Under the pieces are notes generated by a model. The model was given only the letters and a program-made list of their open reading frames with translations, had not been told where the DNA came from and did not search any database. A program made the position numbers and the translations under genes. Shown piece by piece: positions 36,670-46,824 of a stretch of 64,000 nt of DNA; the stretch's first letter is position 1; each line of letters begins with the position of its first letter. This stretch comes from Chlorobium sp. (GTDB taxonomy: Bacteria; Bacteroidota; Chlorobiia; Chlorobiales; Chlorobiaceae), in contig JANQHB010000037.1 of the NCBI GenBank assembly GCA_028277225.1, positions 90,570-154,569 on the forward strand. Reading direction: 5' to 3'.

Positions 36670-37998
36670 ATGAACGCAAGAGAGATCGCACTGCTGGCAC
36701 TGCAGGAAACAGAACAGAAAAACATGAAATCTGAACAGGCGCTCGACAGGCTGTTCAAGCGCCATAAGCCCGGCCCCGACGACCGCGCTCTGTCGACAGA
36801 GCTCTTTAACGGCACACTTCGCCTGCAGTTGAAACTTGATTATACTCTACAGCAGTACTACCATCACGACCTGGAAAAAACAGCCCCCCTTTTACGAAAC
36901 ATCCTGCGCCTCGGCGTCTATCAGCTTCTTTTCCTCGACAGGATTCCCCAATGGGCTGCTGTCAGCGAGTCGGTCAAACTCGCAAAAAAATACAAGGGAA
37001 GACATCTTGCAGGTATTGTCAACGGCGTTTTGCGCAGAATCTCATCGACATCTGAGGCAACGATCTTCGATATCCAGGGACCATTGTACCGGCAACTGTC
37101 AATAGAAACCTCACACCCGGAATGGCTTGTTCAACGCTGGCTTGAACGTTATGGGGAATCTGTAACAAAAACCATGCTTGCCGCCGATAACGAGCCCCCA
37201 TTGATCGCCCTCAGAGTCAACACGCTGAAAACAGACCTGAAAACCATGTACAAGGCGCTTGAAGATGCTTCGGTCGCCTTCAGCCCTGCAACACCTGAAG
37301 GCTATATCCTGACACGGAATTTCGAGGCATGTGAACCTTTCATCCGCCTTGGGCTGCTCAGCGTGCAGAACCCGACACAGGCCCTGCCATGCCTCCTGAT
37401 TTCTCCCCGCAAAGGAGATACAATTATCGATATGTGCGCTGCTCCGGGGGGAAAAGCGACCCATCTTGCCGAACTGATGGGAAACGATGGGACAATTCTT
37501 GCCGTAGACCGGTACCCTAACAAATGTGCACGGATCACAGCCCGCGCCGAAGCAATGGGTATATCGATCATCCGGACCATCCCTGCCGATGCCCGTACGT
37601 TCCGCCCTGACGTTCAGCCTGAATCCGTTCTCCTTGACGCACCCTGTACAGGCACCGGTGTGCTGGGGAAAAAAGCCGAGCTTCGATGGCGAACATCTCC
37701 GGAGAAACTTGAAGAACTGACAAGCCTGCAAAGCTCACTTCTTGACCATGCGGCAACACTCCTTGAAGAAGAGGGAGTCCTTGTCTATGCTACCTGTTCG
37801 GTCGAACCCGAAGAAAATGTCATGCAGATCGAGCGTTTTCTGGAACGACACCCGGAATTCCGGAGAGATTCTGCACCATTCGAACTCCCTGAAGGAACAA
37901 CTTGTACCGATAACCCGGAACCGGGCTCATACCTGACGCTCCAGGGACAAAGGAAAGGATTCGATGGCGGATTTGCACAACGTTTGAGAAAAAAATGA
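36670..37998 (+). CDS. rsmB: 16S rRNA m5C967 methyltransferase RsmB
   Basis: The 442-residue protein has an N-terminal NusB-like RNA-binding domain (residues 1-140) and a C-terminal methyltransferase with IDMCAAPGGKATHLAELM and the two catalytic Cys of the family (DAPCTGTGVLG and YATCSVEPEEN). It methylates C967 of 16S rRNA. It is divergent from the metY riboswitch. Confidence 0.94.
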   Translation: MNAREIALLALQETEQKNMKSEQALDRLFKRHKPGPDDRALSTELFNGTLRLQLKLDYTLQQYYHHDLEKTAPLLRNILRLGVYQLLFLDRIPQWAAVSESVKLAKKYKGRHLAGIVNGVLRRISSTSEATIFDIQGPLYRQLSIETSHPEWLVQRWLERYGESVTKTMLAADNEPPLIALRVNTLKTDLKTMYKALEDASVAFSPATPEGYILTRNFEACEPFIRLGLLSVQNPTQALPCLLISPRKGDTIIDMCAAPGGKATHLAELMGNDGTILAVDRYPNKCARITARAEAMGISIIRTIPADARTFRPDVQPESVLLDAPCTGTGVLGKKAELRWRTSPEKLEELTSLQSSLLDHAATLLEEEGVLVYATCSVEPEENVMQIERFLERHPEFRRDSAPFELPEGTTCTDNPEPGSYLTLQGQRKGFDGGFAQRLRKK

Positions 37999-38113
37999 TT
38001 GTTGAAGTGTTGAACTGTTTGAAAAAAATACAGTGACTGCGGGAATAAAGGTGCATGCTCCCTGTTCCTTTTGCAATGCCTTTTTGCACAGGCTGAAAAT
38101 CATATGATTGGTA

Positions 38114-39028
38114 ATGCGAGTTCTGAATGAACCATATAGCGGTCATCTCGACAGCTTCATGAACTACCTGACGCTTGAAAGAAACTTCTCCGGCAATACC
38201 AGAAATTCATACCGGAACGACCTCTCACGGTACCTGCTCTACATTCAGGACGCAGAGAAAATGATCGGGGATATCACGCTCCCGGACATTCAGACCTATA
38301 TTGTTGCACTTCACGAGGAAGGACTTGGCGAGCGATCTGTAGCAAGAAATATTTCAGCCATACGTTCCTTTCACAAGTTTCTGGTTCGTGAACAGTGCCT
38401 TGCAGCCAACGAGGCCGAAAACCTTCATCTGCCAAAACCGGCCTTCAGCCTGCCGACTGTCCTGACCGTTGATGAGGTTTTCAGACTCATTGATGCTCCG
38501 ATGCAGAACGATCCCCCAGGGAAATTCCGTTTGCGCGACAAGGCATTGCTCGAGTTCCTCTATGCTACCGGTGTGCGGGTAAGCGAGATGATCAACCTTC
38601 AGCAAAGCAACTGTTATCTTGACGCAGGGTTTGCACGCATATTCGGGAAGGGTTCAAAAGAACGGCTTGTGCCTCTTGGACGCAGTGCTGCCACATGGAT
38701 ACAGAGATACCGTCAGGAACTGCGGCTCAACCTGTCAAAAAAAGATTCGGGCGACTATCTTTTTCTCAACGCAAGAGGCGGAAAACTATCCAGAATGGGC
38801 GCCTACTCCATCGTCCGGAACTACAGTGTATCGGCCGGCATTACAAAAAAAATCAGCCCTCACACCCTTCGGCACACCTTCGCGACACATCTCCTCGAAG
38901 GCGGGGCCGATCTCAGGGCGGTCCAGGAAATGCTCGGCCACAGTTCCATCATCTCAACGCAAATTTACACCCATATCGACCGTTCCTTCATAAAGGAAGT
39001 ACACAAGACGTTCCACCCGAGAGGGTGA
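38114..39028 (+). CDS. XerC/XerD-type tyrosine recombinase
   Basis: The 304-residue protein has the SAM-like N-terminal core-binding domain (FMNYLTLERNFSGNTRNSYRNDLSRYL) and a catalytic domain with Arg in YATGVRVSEMINL, the HTLRHTFATHLLEGGADLRAVQEMLGHSS block and the nucleophile in STQIYTHIDR. Its length and lack of insertions fit chromosomal Xer resolvases, probably XerD, rather than integron or phage integrases. The ATG at 38114 is used. Confidence 0.93.
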   Translation: MRVLNEPYSGHLDSFMNYLTLERNFSGNTRNSYRNDLSRYLLYIQDAEKMIGDITLPDIQTYIVALHEEGLGERSVARNISAIRSFHKFLVREQCLAANEAENLHLPKPAFSLPTVLTVDEVFRLIDAPMQNDPPGKFRLRDKALLEFLYATGVRVSEMINLQQSNCYLDAGFARIFGKGSKERLVPLGRSAATWIQRYRQELRLNLSKKDSGDYLFLNARGGKLSRMGAYSIVRNYSVSAGITKKISPHTLRHTFATHLLEGGADLRAVQEMLGHSSIISTQIYTHIDRSFIKEVHKTFHPRG

Positions 39029-39068
39029 AAGCTGGTATTGGGTATTGGGTGACACATAGCCCCATTAA

Positions 39069-40457
39069 CTACAGCTGAACGATCTCACCTGGAAGGGGAA
39101 TATGTGATTTCAGGGATGATTCATACTGAAGCTGCTCACTGAACGCTTCTTTCGCAGATTGCTCTCCGTGCACCAAATAAACCATCGGTGAGGAAAAAAA
39201 ACCGCTTATCCAGCGGAGCAGATCACGCTGATCGGCATGGGCGGACAATCCGCCTATGGTATGTACCGCCGCCTTTACTGAATACTCATCTCCCCTGATC
39301 CTGACGGTATCGGCTCCTTCGACGATTTTTCTCCCAAGCGTACCTTCCGCCTGGAAACCGGTAATGAGTACATGGCACTCGGGCCGGCTGATATTGCGCA
39401 TGAGATGGTAAAGGACTCGTCCTCCGTTGCACATACCGCTTCCGGCGATAATTATTGCCCCATTTTCAATCTCGTTGATCTCACGCGATTCTTTCGAGGT
39501 TCTGGTAAAGCGGATATTGGGAATTGGCGGCATTTCAAGAACCTGCCGCCTGAGCTTGGTCGCCTCGACATCGTAGAGTTCGGGATAGTCCCAATAGATT
39601 CTGCTGGCCTCTATCGCCATCGGACTGTCGAGAAAAATCTGCCACTTGCCAAGCTCCCAGTCGTCATAATGTTTGCCGAAGAGATAGAGCAGTTCCTGGC
39701 TTCTGCCTATCGAAAATGCAGGGATAACAATATTACCTCTTTCATGTGCCGCGTTACAGATAATGCTTTCGATTTCCTGCAGCGTCTGGTCTTTGTCTTT
39801 ATGCAGCCTGTCTCCGTAAGTACTTTCCATGATAACGACATCCGCTTCGCCAATTTCGGACGGATCATACAGAATAGGAGTGTCATACTGACCGATGTCA
39901 CCGCTGTAGACCAGGGTTTTCGTCGTACCGTTTTCGGTCAGCCTGAGTTCAAGCATTGCCGAACCCAGAATATGGCCGGCATCGTAGAAGCGCACGACAA
40001 CACCGGGAAAAAGCTCTTTTGTCTCACGGTATTTCAGAGTCTGCATCAGGTTAATCGTTGCTGTAACCTCCTCCAACCCGTAAAGCGGCTCTTCCGGAGG
40101 CAGAAACCATCCTTTCTCGTGACGGTTTTTATACTCGATCTCCCGCTCGTTGATCCTTGCAGAATCCTGCAGAAGAACAAGTGCCAGGTCCCTGGTTGCG
40201 GGATGCGTGTAAATGGGACCCGTGAAGCCCCGTTTCACCAGGAGCGGCAATCGCCCGGAATGATCGATATGCCCATGGCTCAGAATAACGGCATCGATAG
40301 CTTCCGGATCAAAAGGAAAATCGTCACGGTTATGCTCTTCTTCTTCCGGCAGACCCTGTATGAGGCCGCAGTCGAGAAGCAACTGCCGGCCGTTGACCCG
40401 GATAATGTGGCAGGAACCGGTAATTCTGCCCGTAGCGCCGTAAAACTCGATTTCCAT
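39069..40457 (-). CDS. Beta-CASP metallo-beta-lactamase-fold ribonuclease (CPSF/KH-less type)
   Basis: The 462-residue protein has the metal motif LSHGHIDHSGRLP, later His/Asp motifs (DAGHILGSAMLEL, YSGDIG) and the beta-CASP insertion with ESTYGDRLH and GSGMCNGGR. It ends with the RMMBL part (GGLSAHADQRDLLRW). Bacterial members are predicted exoribonucleases of the CPSF-73 family. It is convergent with the Xer gene. Confidence 0.92.
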   Translation of the reverse strand: MEIEFYGATGRITGSCHIIRVNGRQLLLDCGLIQGLPEEEEHNRDDFPFDPEAIDAVILSHGHIDHSGRLPLLVKRGFTGPIYTHPATRDLALVLLQDSARINEREIEYKNRHEKGWFLPPEEPLYGLEEVTATINLMQTLKYRETKELFPGVVVRFYDAGHILGSAMLELRLTENGTTKTLVYSGDIGQYDTPILYDPSEIGEADVVIMESTYGDRLHKDKDQTLQEIESIICNAAHERGNIVIPAFSIGRSQELLYLFGKHYDDWELGKWQIFLDSPMAIEASRIYWDYPELYDVEATKLRRQVLEMPPIPNIRFTRTSKESREINEIENGAIIIAGSGMCNGGRVLYHLMRNISRPECHVLITGFQAEGTLGRKIVEGADTVRIRGDEYSVKAAVHTIGGLSAHADQRDLLRWISGFFSSPMVYLVHGEQSAKEAFSEQLQYESSLKSHIPLPGEIVQL

Positions 40458-40481
40458 AGGAGTTGATGAGCCGGAAGGAAA

Positions 40482-41189
40482 TTACTCCCTCAGCCTCAGA
40501 TATAGTTTGCCTTCTTTTACTTCTATCGTATCGATACCTTCAGAAAAGCCGTTCCAGAAACCCGGACCGCCACCAAACTCTTCGACAAGATCTACATTCT
40601 TGAGCCCTCCAAGCCAGGCATTGGGTAACGGAACACCCATCAGGCTTATCCCTCTCAGCTTGACAACCGGCCTTCCTTCCCTGTAGGAAAGTTCGAGTCC
40701 TGCTCTTACGCGGAGCGTCTTGCCTCCGAGAACAGGAAAATCCGAATCCACCGGTATGAGGAGCCTGGCACTCAGGAGGTCACGGGAAAGATCGACAGCT
40801 GCTTTTTTGGCAAGGTCGGTATTGTTTGCAAGCAACGCGTTGATTTCCCTCTCGGTGAGATATATCTCACGATTGCCCTCATTCTCACTGTACGGCTCAG
40901 GCTTGAGATAACCTTCAGGTGTCAGTTTATCATCCCTGACGCCTCCGAACATATCCATGAGTGATACACCGCTTGCCTCTTCGATCACATCGAGTTTTCC
41001 CGCAAGCTCGCGTTTCTCGCGGTCATTGAGTTCAACCGGAGAAAAAGGGGGTGGAAAAAAGAAAAAACGGACAACAAGCACGGTTACGACAACCGTTACG
41101 AAAAACACTCCCAGAACGATAGCGAAGACCTGTGAGCCGCTGTATCGTTTTGCAGGAGTAGCGGAAAGAGCTTTTGGTGATTCAACCAT
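40482..41189 (-). CDS. Membrane-anchored protein of unknown function
   Basis: From the ATG at 41189 the 235-residue protein has one N-terminal membrane segment (about residues 19-44, VFAIVLGVFFVTVVVTVLVVRFFFF) and an outside domain with SVLTEREINALLANN-type and FWNGFSEGIDTIEVKEGKLYLRL blocks. The last pattern is seen in proteins predicted to insert into or act at membranes, but I do not recognise the family. It lies 24 bases downstream-to-upstream of the beta-CASP gene on the same strand and may share its transcript. Confidence 0.78.
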   Translation of the reverse strand: MVESPKALSATPAKRYSGSQVFAIVLGVFFVTVVVTVLVVRFFFFPPPFSPVELNDREKRELAGKLDVIEEASGVSLMDMFGGVRDDKLTPEGYLKPEPYSENEGNREIYLTEREINALLANNTDLAKKAAVDLSRDLLSARLLIPVDSDFPVLGGKTLRVRAGLELSYREGRPVVKLRGISLMGVPLPNAWLGGLKNVDLVEEFGGGPGFWNGFSEGIDTIEVKEGKLYLRLRE

Positions 41190-41289
41190 AACCGAAACAT
41201 CAACAAGAGCAATCCAACAGTACCGAATATTGTGAAAACTTACGCACAATCACGATATCCTGCAACTAAACCCGGCTGTTGTAAACCGG

Positions 41290-43047
41290 TTAAAACGATT
41301 TCTTTTTCTTTCGCAATGACCGCTTGGGCTTTTTATGCGAAAGTCTTTTGCTTCTGACCGACTCTCCACCATGTTCCGGAGCCGCTTTCTCCAACCTTGA
41401 AGCCTGCAGCTGCTTGCCGCAAACCCATATTTTCTTCAGCTCCCTGTAAACGTCTTTCGGCATCCCTTCCGGCAGTTCTACGGTAGCGTACTCATCGTGT
41501 ATGGAAATTCTGCCGACATCATTACCATCGACACCGATTTCATTGATTATCGCTCCGGCAATATTACCCGGTTTAGCCCCATGCTTCAGACCGACCTCAA
41601 GTCGATACCGCTCGAATCCGTAAACTCTCATCTTCTGCTGTCCATTGCCGGGTTGTTTTTTTCTCCTCATTTCACCGGCCACCGAAGGCTTTTTGTGCAG
41701 CCGTTCCTGCTTGTGCTTCGCAGCGGTATACAGCAGTGAACTATCGCCATGATAAAGACTTGCCAGCGCTGAAGCGACATCGATAGCGTCTACATCGTGC
41801 TCGAGACAGTATGACGCCACCAGTTCCCGGAAAAAATCAAGATCGGTCGTAGAGATGGCCTTGCTGATCCCCTGCTTGAAGGTCGTTATGCGCCTTTCGT
41901 TAATGCTCTCGGCAGAGGGCATTTCCATCCTGTCGATTTTTTTCCTGACAGCATGCTCGATCGTCCGGAGCATCGACATCTCACGGGGAGTCACAAAAAG
42001 AATCGCCTCTCCTTTCCTGCCGGCCCTTCCGGTTCTGCCGATCCTGTGAACATAGCTCTCCGTATCTGTCGGAATGTCATAGTTGACAACATGAGTGATC
42101 CGCTTCACATCCAGCCCTCTTGCCGCCACATCGGTTGCAACAAGTATGTTGTACTCTCCATCCTTGAACCGGCCGACAGTTTTTTCGCGATGATTCTGTG
42201 CCATGTCGCCATTGAGCGCCGCAGATGCGAACCCTCTTGCCTGGAGCTTTTCAGACAATTCGAGCGAGGCTGTCTTTGTGCGCACAAAGAGAATCATTCC
42301 GTCGAACTGTTCGCTTTCGAGAATACGGGTCAGCGCATCGAGTTTATGCCTGCCGGAAACCGGAAGATAGCGCTGGGTAATGGTCTCCACTGTAGAGCTT
42401 TTCGTCTTTACTGCTATCTCGGAATAGTCACGCAGGTATTTTTTTGAAATACGACGGATTTCAGAAGGCATCGTCGCCGAAAACAGTGCAACCTGCCGGT
42501 CAGAAGGCGTTTTGCCGAGAATCCATTCAACATCGTCAACGAAACCCATGCGAAGCATCTCGTCCGCCTCGTCGAGAACAAGCGTACCTATCGCGTCGAG
42601 ATTCAGGGTGTTCCTGCCGATATGATCCATGATCCTTCCCGGTGTACCAACCACGACGTGAGCCCCGCGCTTGAGACGGCGAAGCTGACCGGTGTAGTCC
42701 TGTCCACCGTAAATCGGAAGCACATGAAAACCTTCCATAAAGGATGCATAACGCTGAAAGGCTTCTGAAACCTGTATCGCCAGTTCCCTTGTAGGAGTAA
42801 GGACAAGTACCTGGGGCCTGGGTATCGAAAGGTCGATCGCAGAGAGCAGCGGCAGGGCGAACGCGGCGGTTTTGCCTGTACCGGTCTGTGCCTGCCCAAG
42901 TATATCACGTCCCTCTATGATCAGGGGAATGGTTTGAAGCTGGATCGGTGTCGGCGTCTCGTATCCCACCTTGTCGAGAGCCTGAAGCACCCTTTGTGAA
43001 AGGCCGAGTTCTGTAAACCCGGCAGTGAAAGCATGATCTCCTTCCAT
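41290..43047 (-). CDS. DEAD-box ATP-dependent RNA helicase with DbpA-type RNA-binding domain
   Basis: The 585-residue protein has Q motif, AQTGTGKT, VLDEADEML, SAT and HRIGRTGRAG, followed by the DeaD/CsdA dimerisation region and a DbpA-like RRM (GNIAGAIINEIGVDGNDVGRISIHDEYATVELPEGM), ending in a Lys/Arg-rich tail. It probably helps ribosome assembly or RNA turnover in the cold. Closest class by layout is DeaD/CsdA. Confidence 0.95.
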   Translation of the reverse strand: MEGDHAFTAGFTELGLSQRVLQALDKVGYETPTPIQLQTIPLIIEGRDILGQAQTGTGKTAAFALPLLSAIDLSIPRPQVLVLTPTRELAIQVSEAFQRYASFMEGFHVLPIYGGQDYTGQLRRLKRGAHVVVGTPGRIMDHIGRNTLNLDAIGTLVLDEADEMLRMGFVDDVEWILGKTPSDRQVALFSATMPSEIRRISKKYLRDYSEIAVKTKSSTVETITQRYLPVSGRHKLDALTRILESEQFDGMILFVRTKTASLELSEKLQARGFASAALNGDMAQNHREKTVGRFKDGEYNILVATDVAARGLDVKRITHVVNYDIPTDTESYVHRIGRTGRAGRKGEAILFVTPREMSMLRTIEHAVRKKIDRMEMPSAESINERRITTFKQGISKAISTTDLDFFRELVASYCLEHDVDAIDVASALASLYHGDSSLLYTAAKHKQERLHKKPSVAGEMRRKKQPGNGQQKMRVYGFERYRLEVGLKHGAKPGNIAGAIINEIGVDGNDVGRISIHDEYATVELPEGMPKDVYRELKKIWVCGKQLQASRLEKAAPEHGGESVRSKRLSHKKPKRSLRKKKKSF

Positions 43048-43348
43048 AGCAGTCTGTCTCTTGAGGATATCAGCAGCATGTCATGAACCGGCTCAGGGCT
43101 GTATCCGCGATTGTATGAAGTAATGCAAAGAACCCGGAAAAAAAGCGCTCCTGCCGACAAAACATCCCTCTTGCATGGAAAGAACATATCTGCCTGCGGC
43201 ATAACCGGTCTGACTCGAGATAGCTTTCTTTTCACTTCTTTATTCTATGGCCACAGGCTCCAAGGCGATATGGCACAGCTTATGGTACAATTTATTCCTG
43301 CAATAGCCTAACGGATATGATTCAAACTGCTCATCAGAAACCGCCGCT

Positions 43349-43648
43349 TCATCCAAGGGTACCATGCACCCCGCCCGAAACCCATACCAGACGAGGCTGC
43401 CTTCTGGTCGGACCCAATGAAATCCGATCGAAAACAACATTCTGAGCCGGAGTCCCGACGAGAAGTTCCTGCATTTCATCACATACCTTTTCAACGTCGT
43501 CACATATCCATGGAGGAACCAGCGTCACATGCAGGTTTTCGGGAGGTACCCATCGAACCCCCGGAACAGTGTGACGGCAACGGAATAATGATGTTCGTTT
43601 GATGAACGCTTCACCGACAGGCATCCCTATAAAAACCCGTATTCCCAT
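43349..43648 (-). pseudogene. thpR: Truncated 2'-5' RNA ligase/phosphodiesterase (ThpR/LigT)
   Basis: From 43648 the frame reads MGIRVFIGMPVGEAFIKR ... VRWVPPENLHVTLVPPW, which is the N-terminal half of ThpR with the first HxTx motif (HVTL). It stops after about 99 residues at VWVSGGVHGTLG, where the family needs another 80 residues and the second HxTx motif. Neither alternative frame downstream supplies that motif before the helicase region, so the gene appears 3'-truncated rather than merely frameshifted. Confidence 0.65.
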
Positions 43649-43748
43649 GGCCAATGATCCGGAACCGGATACGTTTCCACCTGAGGTCAGCTCCCGGGAG
43701 GGTTTTGAAAATCCCCTTTTAAATGATACCTAGGAAAAAAATGAAACC

Positions 43749-45029
43749 ATGGCATCTTACCGAAAACTCTATACTGTAATAGTAGCTTTTTTATCCGCTT
43801 TACTGAAGCTCATCAGCCCGGCCTTCCCTAAAGTGCGACTGTTTTTCAGCGTCAGAAAGAATCTGTTTGCCGATCTTGAAAAGAAAACGGGATCACTGCC
43901 CGACAACAGGCCGCGCATCTGGGTTCACGCCTCATCAGCAGGCGAATTCGAGCAGTCGAGGCCTGTTCTTGCAGAAGTCAGAAAAGCATGTCCGGACGCA
44001 CTCGTTTTCCTCTCATTTTTCTCGGATTCCGGCTACAACCTCTACCGCAACTGCAGTGACGCAACGATAGTATTCTATCATCCCGTCGACTCCCCCCGAA
44101 ACGCCCGAAAAACCGTTTCCCTGATCGGGCCCGATGTCGTCATGGTCATGCGCTATGATTTCTGGCCGAACCATCTTCATGCTGCAAAAAAACAAGGCGC
44201 GGCATTGATTCTCGCCGCTGCCGTTCTACGGCAAAAAAATCGCTACAGCAAACCATTGATCAGGGAATTGTACCGTTCGGTTTTCTCTCTTTTCGATTTC
44301 ATATTTACCGTTTCCGACAATGACCGAAAACGCTTTGCCGAAACGTTCGGCATACAAAATGCGATCACCGCCGGTGATCCCCGGTTCGACCAGGTGAAAG
44401 CGAGAAGCGTCGATACCGGCAAAATCGACCGGCTTGCCGGATTCTATAAGAACAGAACTGTCCTGATCGGCGGGAGCACCTGGGAAAAGGATGAAAACCT
44501 GCTCCTTCCGGCATATCTTTCGCTCAGTGACGCACTCGAAATGATCCTCGCTCCGCACGACGTCTCAACCAGCAATATCGTTCGCCTTGAAAAAGAACTC
44601 GACTCGGCAGGCATAGCATCTGCAAGGCTGTCGGCACTGTCGGATAACTTCTCTGCAAAGAGGGTTCTCATCATCGACCATATCGGCCTTCTTGCCGAAC
44701 TCTACTCCATTGCTTCGATAGCCTATGTCGGCGGCGGTTTCGGGATCAATGTCCACAACACCCTTGAACCTGCCGTCTATGGCATTCCCGTGCTGTTCGG
44801 TCCCCGACACCACAACTCTCCTGAAGCTATAGAACTTGCATCCATTGGAGGTGCGACGGTAGTAGACGACAACGCATCGCTTCTCGAAACCCTCCGGAAC
44901 CTCGTAGACCATCCCGAAGCACAACAGGAACAGGGCCGCATCGCTGGCAAATATGTTCAGAGCCGCCTTGGCGCATCAGCAAAAATCGCCCGAACGATCC
45001 TGAAGCCGCTTGGCGGTCTTAACGGGTGA
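43749..45029 (+). CDS. waaA: 3-deoxy-D-manno-octulosonic acid transferase
   Basis: The 426-residue protein has an N-terminal membrane anchor, the GT30 signature IWVHASSAGEFEQSRPVL with the catalytic Glu, VMVMRYDFWPNHL, and the GT-B donor site YVGGGFGINVHNTLEPAVYGIPVLFGPRH. It transfers KDO to lipid A precursor at the inner face of the inner membrane. Confidence 0.96.
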   Translation: MASYRKLYTVIVAFLSALLKLISPAFPKVRLFFSVRKNLFADLEKKTGSLPDNRPRIWVHASSAGEFEQSRPVLAEVRKACPDALVFLSFFSDSGYNLYRNCSDATIVFYHPVDSPRNARKTVSLIGPDVVMVMRYDFWPNHLHAAKKQGAALILAAAVLRQKNRYSKPLIRELYRSVFSLFDFIFTVSDNDRKRFAETFGIQNAITAGDPRFDQVKARSVDTGKIDRLAGFYKNRTVLIGGSTWEKDENLLLPAYLSLSDALEMILAPHDVSTSNIVRLEKELDSAGIASARLSALSDNFSAKRVLIIDHIGLLAELYSIASIAYVGGGFGINVHNTLEPAVYGIPVLFGPRHHNSPEAIELASIGGATVVDDNASLLETLRNLVDHPEAQQEQGRIAGKYVQSRLGASAKIARTILKPLGGLNG

Positions 45030-45090
45030 ATGATTATATTTGCTCCAACTGAGGCATCATTTATCACGACACGTAAAATCTCATCTCATC

Positions 45091-45558
45091 ATGTTAGCGC
45101 GATTACAGAGTCTTTACCTTTTTCTGGCTGCTATTCTGGCCTTTTCCAGCATTTTCCTGCCATTCTGGTACTACACTGCAGACAGTCTCTATGTGCTGCA
45201 GGATTTCGGACCTTATCCTGATGCCGGACTGGTCCACACTATCACCATCTATGCTTCGAGCATCGTCTCTCCTTTGACCGCCATCCTGGCAATAGCCGCC
45301 GTGTTCCTCTATAAAAACAGGAGCCTTCAGGGGACACTGATCTCTGTCCTGATCCTTCTGTTCCTGGTCGATATCCTCTCCGGACTTACTGCTGCCCATT
45401 TCATGAATGAAGCGCTTGGCCAGTCGTTCGGTCCCGACCTTGAACATACGCCCGGTGCAGGCTTGTTCGTTCTGATTCCCGAACCCCTGCTCTACTGGCT
45501 GGCCAAAAAAGGAGTAGTAAAAGACGAGAAAATCGCAAGCGCCTATAAACGTCTCTGA
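45091..45558 (+). CDS. DUF4293-family four-helix membrane protein
   Basis: From the ATG at 45091 the 155-residue protein starts MLARLQSLYLFLAAILAFSSIFLPFW, typical of DUF4293, a Bacteroidota/Chlorobiota family with four membrane helices. Function is unknown. pdxA begins 2 bases after its stop, so the two are translationally linked. Confidence 0.85.
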   Translation: MLARLQSLYLFLAAILAFSSIFLPFWYYTADSLYVLQDFGPYPDAGLVHTITIYASSIVSPLTAILAIAAVFLYKNRSLQGTLISVLILLFLVDILSGLTAAHFMNEALGQSFGPDLEHTPGAGLFVLIPEPLLYWLAKKGVVKDEKIASAYKRL

Positions 45559-45560
45559 CG

Positions 45561-46604
45561 ATGTATACCGCATGGACAATCGGTGACATTCACGGTATCG
45601 GACCCGAGATACTCCTGAAAAGCAGCCGGGAAGCCATAACCGGCAGATCACGTCCCCTTGTTTTCGGTTCTGAAAAAGCGCTCCGGTTCTACAGTCATAC
45701 TCTTGGCATCGGTATAGACATAGCAGTTTTCGACACCATGGAGGATTTCGAAAACGTTTCAGAACTGCCGGACGGCATACTCCCGGTGATAAGCACCGGA
45801 GAACCTGACGGTCCCATCCGGCCGGGAGTTATCAGTGCCGAGGCAGGCCGTATTGCCATGCGATCGATAGAAACCGCAGCAAGACTGTGCCTCGATGGAA
45901 AACTCGTGGGAATGGTAACCGCACCGATCCACAAGGAAGCCATAGCCCTTGCCGGCTATTCCGCCATCGGCCATACCGACTACCTTGCCGGCCTGTGTCG
46001 TGTCCCGGAGCCGATCATGCTGTTTTACGATCCCTCGTCCATGCTGACTGTCGCGCTTGCATCGATTCACATACCGTATGCTGCAGTACCGGAAAAGATT
46101 CGCTCGATGGACTTTGGCGGTTTTCTCGACAGGCTGAGCCGCTCCCTGCAGACTGATTTCAATATCAACGCACCGCGTATCGCCGTCCTCGGTCTGAATC
46201 CTCATGCTTCGGATGGAGGCGTCATGGGAACCGAGGAAAAAACGATCATCACGCCAGGCATACAAGACTACACAGAACAGGGCGTCGTGGAGGGACCTTT
46301 TCCTGCCGACGGTTTTTTCGGCTCCCGCCGCTACAGAGACTATGACGCAGTCGTGGCAATGTACCATGACCAGGGACTGCTCCCCTTCAAGGTTCTGGCA
46401 TTCGAGAGCGGTGTCAACGTAACAACAGGCCTTCCTGTTGTCCGCACCTCTCCTGATCATGGGACAGGATTTGACATAGCCGGACAGGACAAAGCTTCCA
46501 TCACAAGTTTTATCGAAGCCGCCCGCCTTGCCGAAAGAATAGCGAAGAACAGGGAGAAAAGAAGGCAAAAAGCAAAAGGTAAAAGGCAAAAAAGTGACGA
46601 GTGA
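45561..46604 (+). CDS. pdxA: 4-hydroxythreonine-4-phosphate dehydrogenase
   Basis: The 347-residue protein has the PdxA blocks GDIHGIGPEILLK, VTAPIHKEA, GHTDYLA, LGLNPHASDGGVMGTEE, AMYHDQGLLPFK and TSPDHGTGFDIAG, with the metal His residues. It oxidises 4-phospho-hydroxythreonine in vitamin B6 synthesis. The last 15 or so residues (KRRQKAKGKRQKSDE) are low-complexity and come from repeat-like DNA; repeat C provides the SDE and the stop. Confidence 0.95.
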   Translation: MYTAWTIGDIHGIGPEILLKSSREAITGRSRPLVFGSEKALRFYSHTLGIGIDIAVFDTMEDFENVSELPDGILPVISTGEPDGPIRPGVISAEAGRIAMRSIETAARLCLDGKLVGMVTAPIHKEAIALAGYSAIGHTDYLAGLCRVPEPIMLFYDPSSMLTVALASIHIPYAAVPEKIRSMDFGGFLDRLSRSLQTDFNINAPRIAVLGLNPHASDGGVMGTEEKTIITPGIQDYTEQGVVEGPFPADGFFGSRRYRDYDAVVAMYHDQGLLPFKVLAFESGVNVTTGLPVVRTSPDHGTGFDIAGQDKASITSFIEAARLAERIAKNREKRRQKAKGKRQKSDE

Positions 46605-46824
46605 TGAATGTGAGGAGAAGAATGTAGGATGTGAGATGTGGGGTGTGGGATGGAAAAAGTGCTGAGCAACAGCAACGAGTGCGGAGCAGGAAGAATGCGG
46701 GGAGATGGAAAGTGGGGAATGGATAAATGCAGGGTCGGACCTGTGTGCCGCCCGTAACTATATTCTCCTATTACCTAATACCTGCTATCGAATTCTCAAC
46801 AATTCAACAACTCAACAAACAGCA

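Noticed and set aside
38114..39028. Integron integrase as a source for the attC-like site
   Set aside because: The tyrosine recombinase has the simple Xer layout and no additional domain between motifs as in IntI, and it lies 22 kb away in core genome.
46705..46824. Longer FtsE start at 46705
   Set aside because: The extra 40 residues come from repeat-like intergenic DNA and do not belong to the ABC ATPase family; the ATG at 46825 matches the family.
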